DNA of 64,000 bases, from assembly GCA_900768515.1 (NCBI GenBank), contig CAAGDG010000142.1, forward strand, positions 1 to 64,000, written 5' to 3'. Each line of letters starts with the position of its first letter. The first letter of the stretch is position 1. This DNA is from Lentisphaeria bacterium. Lineage in GTDB: Bacteria > Verrucomicrobiota > Lentisphaeria > Victivallales > Victivallaceae. Shown here one piece after another: positions 44,412 to 52,403 of the stretch. Position numbers and translations under genes: made by a program. The notes under the pieces were generated by a model. It made no database searches. It was not told the origin of the DNA and saw nothing but the letters and a program-made list of their open reading frames with translations.

Positions 44412-46130
44412 TCAGAACCGCGGCATCGGAAACGCCGCCATGAACTCCTTGACTTCGTTGCCGATCGAACGCAGTGCCGCCTCATCCTCGCGATGTTCCA
44501 CGCCGCGTTCGATGAAGTCGGCAACCTGAACCATCTCCGCCTCCTTGAGGCCGCGGGTGGTGATCGCCGGGGTTCCCACCCGGATTCCGCTGGTCACGAA
44601 CGGCTTCTCCGGATCGAAGGGGATCATGTTTTTATTGACCGTGATCCGGGCCAGGTCGAGAGCATTCGCAACCGCCTTCCCGGTCGCGTGCTTCGGACGC
44701 AGGTCGATCAGCATCAGATGGTTGTCGGTGCCGCCGGAGACGATCCGGAACCCGCGCCGCGCCAGTTCATCCGCCAGTTTCGCGGCGTTGAGCCGCACCT
44801 GGTGCTGATAGGCGCGGAAGGCCGGCTTGAGCGCCTCGCCGAAGCAGACCGCCTTGGCCGCGATCACATGTTCGAGCGGCCCGCCCTGCATGCCGGGAAA
44901 CACCTTCGAGTTGATGCTTTTGATGTACTCTTCGCGGCAGAGGATCAGACCGCCGCGCGGTCCCCGCAGCGTCTTGTGGGTAGTGGTGGTGACCACGTCG
45001 CAGTAGGGAACCGGGTTCGGATGTTCTCCCGCGGCGACCAGCCCGGCGATGTGAGCCATGTCCACGAAGAGCTTGGCGCCGACCTTGTCCGCAATCGCCC
45101 GGAGCCGGGCGAAGTCGAGAATCCGCGGATAAGCGGAGGCTCCGGCGAGAATCATCTTCGGATGGTGCTCTTCCGCAAGACGCTCGACCTCGTCATAGTC
45201 GATTCGCTCGGTCTCGCGGTCGACGCCGTAGGGGACGATGTTGTAGAGCATTCCGGAGAAATTCAGCGGATGCCCGTGGGTCAGGTGGCCGCCGTGATCG
45301 AGACTCATCGAAAGCACGGTGTCCCCCGGCTGGACCAGCGCCATGTAGACCGCCTGGTTGGCGGAACTTCCGGAATGGGGCTGCACGTTGGCGGCTTCCG
45401 CTCCGAAGAGTTTCTTCACCCGGTCGATCGCCAGCTGTTCCATCTCGTCGACAAATTCACAGCCGTTGTAGTAACGCTTGCCGGGATACCCCTCGGCGTA
45501 CTTGTTGGTCAGAACCGACCCCTGGGCGGCACGGACCGCGCAGGAGGCGAAGTTCTCGCTGGCGATCAGTTCGATGCCGTCCGCCTGCCGCTCGGCTTCG
45601 TGATCGATGATCGCGGCGACTTCGGGGTCGGCGGCGCGGACGGCCGCGATGTCGTCATAACTGCCGATCTCAAGCTTGGAGAGCCGGCGCAGATGCCGTT
45701 CGTCCTTGCTGAATGGCGTCGAAAGCCACGCCTCGACCACCGGCTTCATCGCCGCGAAATCGAGCTTGTCTCCGGGCAGAACCAGCACGTTCGAGCAGTT
45801 GTGTTCCCGGCTCCGTTTCGCGGTTTCGGCATCGGCGGCGACAGCGGCGCGGACGTTGTGGAAGCGGTTCGCCGCCATTCCCATCCCGACTCCGGAACGG
45901 CAGAGCAGAATCGCCGCGCCGCACTCGCCCAGCATCACCGCCCGGGCTGCGGGAATTCCGAAATCGCTGTAGTCGTCGCCTGCGTCAAAGGAGAACGGGC
46001 CGCAGTCGACCACCGAAATTCCCCGGCCTTCAAGAAACGCGGCCAGCTCCTGCTTCTGGGCGAACCCGCCATGGTCGGCGGCAATGGCAATTTTCGGATT
46101 GCTCCCGTACCAATCGATAATCTCAACCAT
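44412..46130 (-). CDS. glyA: RpiB-type sugar-phosphate isomerase fused to serine hydroxymethyltransferase
   Basis: 572 residues. Residues 12-152 are an RpiB/LacA/LacB domain: [36 protein letters not shown] with the catalytic Cys77, and SREHN. In the CGxG loop the Gly after Cys is Arg78, so activity or specificity may differ. Residues 159-572 are a complete PLP enzyme: [29 protein letters not shown] and the PLP lysine Lys386 in [14 protein letters not shown]. GlyA makes glycine and 5,10-methylene-THF from serine. In Bacillus rpiB and glyA are close neighbours beside an LMW phosphatase, so this looks like a fusion of neighbours. The reading frame is continuous with no frameshift sign. Confidence 0.94.
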   Translation of the reverse strand: MVEIIDWYGSNPKIAIAADHGGFAQKQELAAFLEGRGISVVDCGPFSFDAGDDYSDFGIPAARAVMLGECGAAILLCRSGVGMGMAANRFHNVRAAVAADAETAKRSREHNCSNVLVLPGDKLDFAAMKPVVEAWLSTPFSKDERHLRRLSKLEIGSYDDIAAVRAADPEVAAIIDHEAERQADGIELIASENFASCAVRAAQGSVLTNKYAEGYPGKRYYNGCEFVDEMEQLAIDRVKKLFGAEAANVQPHSGSSANQAVYMALVQPGDTVLSMSLDHGGHLTHGHPLNFSGMLYNIVPYGVDRETERIDYDEVERLAEEHHPKMILAGASAYPRILDFARLRAIADKVGAKLFVDMAHIAGLVAAGEHPNPVPYCDVVTTTTHKTLRGPRGGLILCREEYIKSINSKVFPGMQGGPLEHVIAAKAVCFGEALKPAFRAYQHQVRLNAAKLADELARRGFRIVSGGTDNHLMLIDLRPKHATGKAVANALDLARITVNKNMIPFDPEKPFVTSGIRVGTPAITTRGLKEAEMVQVADFIERGVEHREDEAALRSIGNEVKEFMAAFPMPRF

Positions 46131-46160
46131 AGTATTTCAGCTCCTTACCATAAAGATGAT

Positions 46161-46631
46161 TTATTTTTCGCTTTTTGCGCAACCGGAAACGCCGGAAAGA
46201 CGCCGGACAAGATTTTCCACCGCCGGACGCATCACTTCAAAAACCCGCCGATAGTCGGAGACGCTGCCGCCGAAAGGATCCGGCACTTCGCCGCCGCCGG
46301 CGAAATCGAGCAGCAGACGGACGCGGTCGGCGCACGCGGGGGCGACCTGCCGCATCGCGGCGGCATGACCGGCCGTCATCGCGACGAGCAGATCGCACTC
46401 CGCCGCCAGAGCCGGCGTGAAACGGGCGGAGCGGAAGGCGCCGCAATCGATGCCCATCTCCCCCATCACCGCGGCGGCGGGGCGGGAGATCGCGCCGCCA
46501 TCCCAGGCAGCGAGTCCGGCGCTGCCGGCGTGGAGCGTCTCCAGGCCGTTGCGGTGGCAGAGATCGTTGAAATAGAGTTCCGCCATCGGGCTGCGGCAGC
46601 TGTTGCCGGTGCAAACGAACAAAACCCGCAT
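46161..46631 (-). CDS. Low-molecular-weight phosphatase (tyrosine or arginine phosphatase)
   Basis: 156 residues. The P-loop FVCTGNSCRSPMAE gives the nucleophile Cys7 and Arg13; Asp118 in VPDPFGGS is the general acid. At position 11 tyrosine phosphatases usually have Ile and the protein-arginine phosphatase YwlE has Thr; here it is Ser, closer to YwlE. Its place directly upstream of rpiB-glyA also matches ywlE in Bacillus. Substrate not proven. The start follows AGGGAAGG. Confidence 0.9.
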   Translation of the reverse strand: MRVLFVCTGNSCRSPMAELYFNDLCHRNGLETLHAGSAGLAAWDGGAISRPAAAVMGEMGIDCGAFRSARFTPALAAECDLLVAMTAGHAAAMRQVAPACADRVRLLLDFAGGGEVPDPFGGSVSDYRRVFEVMRPAVENLVRRLSGVSGCAKSEK

Positions 46632-46674
46632 TCGGTCGATCCTTCCCTGAACCGTAAAATCCTGTAGAGGAAAT

Positions 46675-46703
46675 AATATACATCTCCGTTTTGCTTTTTT
46701 AAA
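46675..46703 (-). promoter_or_regulatory. Promoter of the phosphatase-rpiB/glyA-serS unit
   Basis: Minus strand: TTTAAA (46703-46698), a 17 bp spacer and TATATT (46680-46675), 44 bp before the start. Confidence 0.5.
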
Positions 46704-46726
46704 GGTGCTTTCGTAAAAAAAGCGGC

Positions 46727-46755
46727 TTGAATTCCGCCCCCCGCTCCGCTATATT
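46727..46755 (+). promoter_or_regulatory. Promoter of the NIF3-like/M50/xseA unit
   Basis: TTGAAT (46727-46732), a 17 bp spacer and TATATT (46750-46755), divergent from the phosphatase promoter. Confidence 0.6.
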
Positions 46756-46795
46756 GGATGGAGTGCAATCTGCAATTGGAATGGAACAGATCCGG

Positions 46796-47119
46796 ATGGT
46801 ATACAAACTGGAAATCTACGTCCCGACCGACCACGCCGACGCCGTGAAGCGGGCGGTCGCCGGAGCCGGCGCCGGAAAGCTGGGCAACTATGACTCCTGC
46901 ATCTGGGAGACGGCGGGACGCGGCCAGTTCCGGCCGCTCGCCGGCAGCGCTCCATACCTCGGGAGCGAGGGAAAACTCGAGACCGTCGCGGAAACCAAAC
47001 TGGAAATGATCGTCGAACCCGCCCGCCTTTCCGCCGTCATCGCGGCGCTCCGGGAGGCGCACCCCTACGAGACGCCCGCCTTCCAGTACTGGCCGGTCGA
47101 AACGGAGGCGGAACGGTGA
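46796..47119 (+). CDS. Stand-alone NIF3/YqfO C-terminal-like domain protein
   Basis: 107 residues. MVYKLEIYVPTDHADAVKRA, then GAGKLGNYDSCIWETAGRGQ and the closing REAHPYETPAFQYWPV match the PII/CutA-like domain inserted in bacterial NIF3-family (DUF34) proteins, here alone. Function unknown; metal or nucleotide binding has been suggested for the family. ATG 46796 fits the family start; ATG 46781 is an in-frame alternative. It overlaps the M50 protease gene by 4 bp (GTGA). Confidence 0.85.
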   Translation: MVYKLEIYVPTDHADAVKRAVAGAGAGKLGNYDSCIWETAGRGQFRPLAGSAPYLGSEGKLETVAETKLEMIVEPARLSAVIAALREAHPYETPAFQYWPVETEAER

Positions 47120-47769
47120 ACGGCGAAATTTTCCTTGCCTATCTCTGGGAGGCGCCGCGGCTCTTCTGGTCGCTCACGGTGATCGTGGTCTTTTCGATCT
47201 GCTGCCACGAATACATGCACGCGCGGGTCGCGCTTTTCGAAGGGGATTCCACCGCCGCGGACCGCGGTCATCTGACGCTCAATCCATTGCGGCAGATGGG
47301 GGTGTGGTCGCTGATCACCTTCGCTCTGCTCGGAATCGCCTGGGGGCAGGTGCCGGTCAATCCGGGCGTCATGCGCCGCCGTCACAGCCACGCGCTGGTC
47401 GCCTTCGCCGGGCCGCTGACCAATCTGGCGCTCTTCCTCGGATTCGGCATTCTCTGCGTGCTGGCGGTCCGCCTCCGGCCGGAACAGAGTTTCGCCGCGG
47501 AGATGCTGTTTTACGGCAGCACGGTCAATCTGCTGCTGTTTCTGCTGAACATGCTGCCGATTCCTGGTTTCGACGGCTGGGCGATTCTGGCGGATTTTCT
47601 GCCGCGCGTGAAGCGGATCCAGTCCGAATGGGTCCGGGGGACCTTCTTCGTGGTGGTGATGCTGCTTTTCATCAACTTCAAGTGGATCATGCTGTTCTGC
47701 TTTTTCGCCGCGGAATCCTGGGGGAACGCATTCAACGACCTGCTCACGCTGGCAGGCTGGAGCATGTGA
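47116..47769 (+). CDS. Site-2-protease family (M50) membrane metalloprotease
   Basis: 217 residues, about five or six TM segments. The zinc site HEYMH (His31, Glu32, His35) lies in the first core TM helix, and LLNMLPIPGFDGWAIL carries the third ligand Asp (NxxPxPxxDG). There is no PDZ domain, so it is a minimal S2P like stand-alone M50B members. The start is GTG, overlapping the preceding stop. xseA begins at the base where its stop ends. Substrate unknown. Confidence 0.9.
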   Translation: MNGEIFLAYLWEAPRLFWSLTVIVVFSICCHEYMHARVALFEGDSTAADRGHLTLNPLRQMGVWSLITFALLGIAWGQVPVNPGVMRRRHSHALVAFAGPLTNLALFLGFGILCVLAVRLRPEQSFAAEMLFYGSTVNLLLFLLNMLPIPGFDGWAILADFLPRVKRIQSEWVRGTFFVVVMLLFINFKWIMLFCFFAAESWGNAFNDLLTLAGWSM

Positions 47770-48992
47770 TGGAAGAAGAGCGCAATCCGGTCTGGAGCGT
47801 CACCGAGGTGAACCGCGCGGTTCGTGAGATTGTCGAGGGTTCGCTGCGCCCCTTCTGGGTGGGTGGGGAAGTCGGTTCGCTGACACTGCACCGCTCCGGT
47901 CACGCCTACTTCTCGATCAAGGATGCCAACAGCCAGCTCCGGGTCTGTTATTTCGGCGGCGCCCGGAACTGTGCGGCGGCCGGCGTCCGGAACGGGAGCC
48001 AGGTGGAGCTGTTCGGCAATCTGACAGTCTACGAGGCGCGCGGCGAATACCAGTTCAACGTCAGGCAGCTCCGGATCGCCGGGCTCGGAGATCTCCAGCG
48101 CCGGTTCGAAGAACTCAAGCGCAAGCTGGCCGCGGAAGGGCTGTTCGATCCTTCGCGGAAACGCCCGATCCCCCTGCTGCCGCGGCGGATCGGCGTGGTG
48201 ACCAGTCCGACCGGAGCGGCGATCCGCGACTTTCTGCAGATCATCAACCGCCGCTTTCCCAACGTGAACATCCGGATCTATCCCTGCCGGGTGCAGGGAA
48301 ACGGGGCCGCGGCCGAGGTCGCGCGCGGGGTGCGTTTCTTCAACCGCACCCGGGGCGCCGACGTGATCGTGGTCACCCGCGGCGGCGGCAGCATGGAGGA
48401 CCTCTGGCCGTTCAACGAGGAGGAGCTTGCGCGCGCGGTGGCGGAAAGTGAAATTCCCGTGATCAGCGCGGTCGGACATGAGATCGATTTTTCGATCTGC
48501 GACTTCGCCGCGGACCTGCGGGTCCCGACCCCTTCGGCGGCGGCGGAACTGGTGATCGGCCGGCGGCAGGAGCTGGCCCAGGAGTTGAACCGCGCCGAGA
48601 AGGATCTGCGCAACCAGCTCACCATCCAGCTCTCCCGGCTGAAGGCGAGACTGGACCGGGCGGCCGGCAGTTTCGTCTTCCGGGAGCCGCGTCACCTGAT
48701 CGAAATGCGCCGCCAGCAGCTCGATGAATGGGAAAGCCGGATCGCGGCTTCGGCGGAGCGCTCCCTGATCCAGGGACGGGCGCGGCTGGACCGGCTGACC
48801 AGCACGCTGGAGGCGCTCAATCCGCGCCGGCAGCTCGAACGGGGATACGCCATTTTGTTCGATCCCGAAGCGGGGAAACCGGTGACCGCGGCAGCCGGAG
48901 TGCCGACCGGAACCCGGTTGAACGCACAACTGGAGGACGGAACGCTGCTGGTTGAAGTTCTGGCCCGGAACATCGACCGCCCCGCGGAATAG
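47769..48992 (+). CDS. xseA: Exodeoxyribonuclease VII large subunit
   Basis: 407 residues. With XseB it degrades single-stranded DNA to short oligonucleotides. The N-terminal OB fold (SVTEVNRAVREIVEGSLRPF and the downstream SGHAYFSIKDANSQLRV) and the catalytic domain (RRIGVVTSPTGAAIRDFLQI; VTRGGGSMEDLWPFNEE; SAVGHEIDFSICDFAADLR) are complete. xseB is not adjacent. The ATG overlaps the stop of the M50 gene by one base. Confidence 0.96.
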   Translation: MEEERNPVWSVTEVNRAVREIVEGSLRPFWVGGEVGSLTLHRSGHAYFSIKDANSQLRVCYFGGARNCAAAGVRNGSQVELFGNLTVYEARGEYQFNVRQLRIAGLGDLQRRFEELKRKLAAEGLFDPSRKRPIPLLPRRIGVVTSPTGAAIRDFLQIINRRFPNVNIRIYPCRVQGNGAAAEVARGVRFFNRTRGADVIVVTRGGGSMEDLWPFNEEELARAVAESEIPVISAVGHEIDFSICDFAADLRVPTPSAAAELVIGRRQELAQELNRAEKDLRNQLTIQLSRLKARLDRAAGSFVFREPRHLIEMRRQQLDEWESRIAASAERSLIQGRARLDRLTSTLEALNPRRQLERGYAILFDPEAGKPVTAAAGVPTGTRLNAQLEDGTLLVEVLARNIDRPAE

Positions 48993-49023
48993 CCGGAACC
49001 CGGCGCCGAAAAATCCCGGCCGG

Positions 49024-49049
49024 CGGCCGGAGAAGCCGTTTTCCGGCCG
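49024..49049. other. Hairpin between convergent xseA and tonB-like genes
   Basis: CGGCCGGA (49024-49031) pairs with TCCGGCCG (49042-49049) around 10 bases, in the 95 bp gap between convergent genes. No U tract; possibly a weak bidirectional stop. Confidence 0.4.
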
Positions 49050-49087
49050 CGCCGCCCGGAAAATGCGAAGCATTCCCTTCCCGGCGT

Positions 49088-50029
49088 TCACTGGTCGGAA
49101 CAGACCAGTTCCACCTGCAGACTCAAACTTCCGCTGCCCGGACGCGGCACCCGGTCGAGCACCTGAAACAGCCGCCGGACCGATTCATCCATCGCCGGAA
49201 CCCCGCTGGCCCGCAGAATCCGGGCTCCGGTCACCCGGCCGTCGGCGGCGATCGCCAGCTCGATCAGCACCCGCGGCTCCCGGCCTTCGAGCAATGTACG
49301 CGGCGGTTCGGCCCAGCGGGTTTTCAGATATTCTCCGACCAGCTTTCCGTAACGGCTGCTCTCCGCGTCGCCGCCGCCGCCGGGGGTTGCGTTGTTCTGC
49401 CTGCCGAAGGTCTGCGCCTGATCGCGGCGTCCGACGGGAACCATCGCATTGCGGTTCGAACCGCCGCCGTCTCCGATCGTCTTGCGCTCATCCCGTGGCG
49501 GACGGTAGACGCCGGCCTGCGCCTCCTCGACGGTCGTCGGGCGTTTCGGCCGGGCCTTTTCCGTCGAAGAGGTTCTCTTCGTCGTCTGCGCACTCTTTTT
49601 CGGCGTGGATGTCTTCTTCGGCGTGGCGACCTTTTTTTTCGGCACTGTCGGCTTGGTCGCAACGCTCTTCTTCGGGGTTGAAACCGTTTTTTTCGGCGTC
49701 ACCGCAGGTTCCTGCACCCTCGGGGCCGGGACCTTCGGCTCGACCGGGGGCTCGGGACGGCGGCCCGGATTCTCCGAGGGAGGCCGGCGCATCGGCTCCC
49801 CGACCACCTCCCCGGTCGAAAGTTCACCGCGCAGCCTCACTTTAAACATGCTCTCCTGCGGGTGCCGCCAGCGGTTGTAGAAGATCAGCGCCAGCGGCGT
49901 GAAGATCACCAGAATGTGGATGATCAATACATGGATCAGAATCCGCCTCCGGCGCCGGCCGGTCGAAAGCGGAGGCGGAGCCGGCATGGTGTTGCCGGAA
50001 TAGGCGAATCCCGAAATCCGGTCCATCAT
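49088..50029 (-). CDS. TonB/TolA-family energy transducer
   Basis: 313 residues. One N-terminal TM segment (about 30-50, LIHVLIIHILVIFTPLALIF), then a Pro-rich region and a Lys-rich stretch with five or more (T/S)PKK repeats, then a C-terminal domain (YGKLVGEYLKTRWAEPPRTL and RVLIELAIAADGRVTGARI) of TonB/TolA type. It couples the proton-driven ExbB/ExbD motor to the outer membrane. The (T/S)PKK repeats resemble histone H1 tails but probably act as a periplasmic spacer. The start overlaps the exbD stop by 4 bp. Confidence 0.87.
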   Translation of the reverse strand: MMDRISGFAYSGNTMPAPPPLSTGRRRRRILIHVLIIHILVIFTPLALIFYNRWRHPQESMFKVRLRGELSTGEVVGEPMRRPPSENPGRRPEPPVEPKVPAPRVQEPAVTPKKTVSTPKKSVATKPTVPKKKVATPKKTSTPKKSAQTTKRTSSTEKARPKRPTTVEEAQAGVYRPPRDERKTIGDGGGSNRNAMVPVGRRDQAQTFGRQNNATPGGGGDAESSRYGKLVGEYLKTRWAEPPRTLLEGREPRVLIELAIAADGRVTGARILRASGVPAMDESVRRLFQVLDRVPRPGSGSLSLQVELVCSDQ

Positions 50030-50439
50030 TTTCCCTCCGCCTGCGTGACCAGCGTGACATCCTCGAAGCCGGAACGCCGGATCAGCGCCATGAGTTCCAT
50101 CACATCCTTATAGGTGCGCGCCCCGTCCGCCCGCAGCAGAAGCGTGGTTTTCGGATCGCGCTCCCGGAGCTGCCGGAGCGCCTCCGGCAGGGCTTCACGC
50201 GAAAGCGTCTCCTTGCCGAGCATGATGGTGCCGGTCGAAGTCAGCGTGACACTGGAAAAATTTTCCTCGGGGAGCTTGCCGGAATTCATCTCCGGCGGCG
50301 AGATGTTCGTTCCGTACTCCATCAGCGGCATCGTGATCATGAAGACGATCAGCAACAGGAACGTCAGATCGAGCAGCGGCGTCACATTGATCTGATCGAT
50401 CGCGTCCAGCTGGGAGCGCATTTTGCGGCGGCGGCCCAT
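50026..50439 (-). CDS. exbD: ExbD/TolR-family proton channel subunit
   Basis: 137 residues. A single TM helix (LLDLTFLLLIVFMITMPL) carries the conserved proton-conducting Asp; the periplasmic domain ends RRSGFEDVTLVTQ. INVTPLLDLTFLLL is the family signature. Works with the ExbB-like protein encoded 2 bp upstream. Tol versus Ton identity is not settled. Confidence 0.92.
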   Translation of the reverse strand: MGRRRKMRSQLDAIDQINVTPLLDLTFLLLIVFMITMPLMEYGTNISPPEMNSGKLPEENFSSVTLTSTGTIMLGKETLSREALPEALRQLRERDPKTTLLLRADGARTYKDVMELMALIRRSGFEDVTLVTQAEGK

Positions 50440-50441
50440 GG

Positions 50442-51221
50442 TCAGCGCGACTCCATCCCGGCGGCGTTCTTTTCACGCTCGCGTTCCAGCTGTTCAAGCT
50501 TGACCCGCACCAGGAACTCATCGGTGAAGTTGTCCATCCGGATGGTGAGGTTGCGGATCGTCGAGGTCAGAAGGTTGTAGCCGACCAGCGAGGGGATCGC
50601 CACCACCAGACCCGCCACCGTGGTCAGCAGTGCGCCGGCGACGCCGGGGGCGAGCGCGGTGAAGTCCGACTTGCCGGCCGCAGCGATGCCGCAGAAGGCG
50701 AGCATCACGCCCCAGACCGTCCCGAAGAGTCCGCAGAACGGACTGACGCTGACCAGGGTGGCGAGCAGGCCGATCCGGGTCTCAAGTTCCTGAACTTGAT
50801 TGGAGACCTCGCTTTCGAGCACCGCTTCGATCGCGTTGAACTGGGCGTCGGAGAGCTTGCCCGGACGCACCACCACGGTGCCGCCCGAGAGCATGGTGTT
50901 GGAGGCGTCCGCCTCGTAGAACTCGATCAACTTGGCGACGCCCTTGCTGTAGACCTGCGCGACCGGACTCGAATCCATCATCGCCTCGCGGACCAGCGTC
51001 GAATTGGTCATGTTGTGCTTGTTGGCCCGGAACCGCTGAAGAAAGCGGTCGGAATATTTCTTCGCCCGGTAGAGCGCCATCGCCTTGTCGATCATCACCG
51101 TCCAGGTGAAGACCGAACCGATCAGAAGCAGTACGACAATGCCCTTGCCGAGCGCGTCGCTGTTTTCAAACGCATAGTAGACGCCGGGAGCCGAGGCAAG
51201 AAGGGTTGCAGGAAACGTCAT
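50442..51221 (-). CDS. exbB: MotA/TolQ/ExbB-family proton channel
   Basis: 259 residues, three TM segments: about 25-45, 150-175 (LLATLVSVSPFCGLFGTVWG) and 190-215 (GVAGALLTTVAGLVVAIPSL). It forms the pentameric channel around ExbD. Length and gene order also suit TolQ. First gene of a three-gene minus-strand unit with its own promoter. Confidence 0.92.
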   Translation of the reverse strand: MTFPATLLASAPGVYYAFENSDALGKGIVVLLLIGSVFTWTVMIDKAMALYRAKKYSDRFLQRFRANKHNMTNSTLVREAMMDSSPVAQVYSKGVAKLIEFYEADASNTMLSGGTVVVRPGKLSDAQFNAIEAVLESEVSNQVQELETRIGLLATLVSVSPFCGLFGTVWGVMLAFCGIAAAGKSDFTALAPGVAGALLTTVAGLVVAIPSLVGYNLLTSTIRNLTIRMDNFTDEFLVRVKLEQLEREREKNAAGMESR

Positions 51222-51255
51222 CGATAAAACTCCGCCGAAAGTTGAATTTTGTCCT

Positions 51256-51284
51256 TTGATAAAATATAATACCGGGATTATATT
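51256..51284 (+). promoter_or_regulatory. Promoter of the ROK kinase gene
   Basis: TTGATA (51256-51261), a 17 bp spacer and TATATT (51279-51284). It occupies the same 29 bp as the exbB promoter, so two polymerases could not bind at once. Confidence 0.65.
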
Positions 51285-51290
51285 CTACAA
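51263..51290 (-). promoter_or_regulatory. Promoter of the exbB-exbD-tonB-like unit
   Basis: Minus strand: TTGTAG (51290-51285), a 16 bp spacer and TATATT (51268-51263). Interleaved with the ROK promoter on the other strand. Confidence 0.6.
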
Positions 51291-51342
51291 GTACAAAAAA
51301 CGGCTAAACGTCAAATTAATCCAAATCAACATGGAGTAGGAA

Positions 51343-52329
51343 ATGTCTCAGGTCAGATTCGTTCTCGGTTTCGACATCGGCGGAACCAAAATCGGCATCG
51401 GTCTCGGTTCCAGCCTTGGAAACATCCTCGGCAAGGCCCGGATCGAGAACGTGGATTCCTATCCGGAAGTCGTTCTTCCCCAGATGGTCGAGGAGTCGAA
51501 AAAGCTGGTCGCCCAGGCCGGACTGAAACTCTCCGAAATCGCCGCGTTCGGCATCTCCGCACCGTTCCCGGCCGACGCCGTCAACGGAATCATGACCGCG
51601 CCGACCAACAACCGGCACTGGCGCAACGTGCCGATCCTCCAGTACCTCCGGGAACAGCTTGAAATCGACGGCTGCTTCGAAAACGACGCCAACTGCGGAG
51701 CGCTTGCCGAATGGCTCTTCGGCGCCGGCCGCGGCTGCACCGACTTCCTCTACCTGACCATGAGCACCGGAATCGGCGGCGGGATCATCGCCGCCAACCG
51801 CCTGGTCCGCGGCGGGAAGGCGCTCAGCGCCGGTGAACTCGGCCACATCTGCGTCGAACTCAACGGCCGCCCCTGCAACTGCGGCATGAACGGCTGCTAC
51901 GAAGCCTACGCCGGCGGCCGCGCCCTCGCCCAGCGGATGCAGGAGGAGCTCAAGGACAAACCCGACAGCATGATCATGCAGCTGGTGGGCGGGGACGTCG
52001 AAAAGATCGACATGGTTCCACTGGAGAAAGCGGTCCGTGCCGGCGACCCCTATGCGGTGGCGCTCTGGGATGAGATGAGCATGCGCAATGCGCAGGCGTT
52101 CGGCATGTTCATCAACATTTTCAACCCCCAGAAGCTGGTGCTCGGCACGCTGGCCTGGGCGGTAGGCGACCTCTACACCGATCCGATCAAGAAATACCTG
52201 CCCCAGTTCTGCTGGAAGGAGCCGATGGAGGCGTGCGAAATCGTCAGCTCCGAACTCCGCCGCGACATCGGCTACTACGCCGGGGTCGCCGCCGCGCTGA
52301 ACTACCTCAACGAGAAGGAGTCCCGCTGA
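51343..52329 (+). CDS. ROK-family sugar kinase
   Basis: 328 residues. Phosphorylates glucose or a related sugar with ATP. ATP motif VLGFDIGGTKIGIGLG; catalytic Asp in ENDANCGAL; the ROK zinc site GHICVELNGRPCNCGMNGCY (His and three Cys); no DNA-binding HTH, so it is a kinase and not a NagC-type repressor. Specificity (glucose, mannose, ManNAc) cannot be read from the sequence. Monocistronic, ended by a strong terminator. Confidence 0.93.
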   Translation: MSQVRFVLGFDIGGTKIGIGLGSSLGNILGKARIENVDSYPEVVLPQMVEESKKLVAQAGLKLSEIAAFGISAPFPADAVNGIMTAPTNNRHWRNVPILQYLREQLEIDGCFENDANCGALAEWLFGAGRGCTDFLYLTMSTGIGGGIIAANRLVRGGKALSAGELGHICVELNGRPCNCGMNGCYEAYAGGRALAQRMQEELKDKPDSMIMQLVGGDVEKIDMVPLEKAVRAGDPYAVALWDEMSMRNAQAFGMFINIFNPQKLVLGTLAWAVGDLYTDPIKKYLPQFCWKEPMEACEIVSSELRRDIGYYAGVAAALNYLNEKESR

Positions 52330-52353
52330 TCCTCGGCACAAAATGAAACAAAG

Positions 52354-52390
52354 AGTCCCCGGAACGGAAATCGCGCCGGGGACTTTTTTT
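52354..52390 (+). terminator. Terminator after the ROK kinase
   Basis: AGTCCCCGG (52354-52362) pairs with CCGGGGACT (52376-52384), followed by T through 52390. The A-rich left flank allows weak use by the convergent glycosidase gene. Confidence 0.9.
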
Positions 52391-52403
52391 CGCCGTCACC
52401 CGC

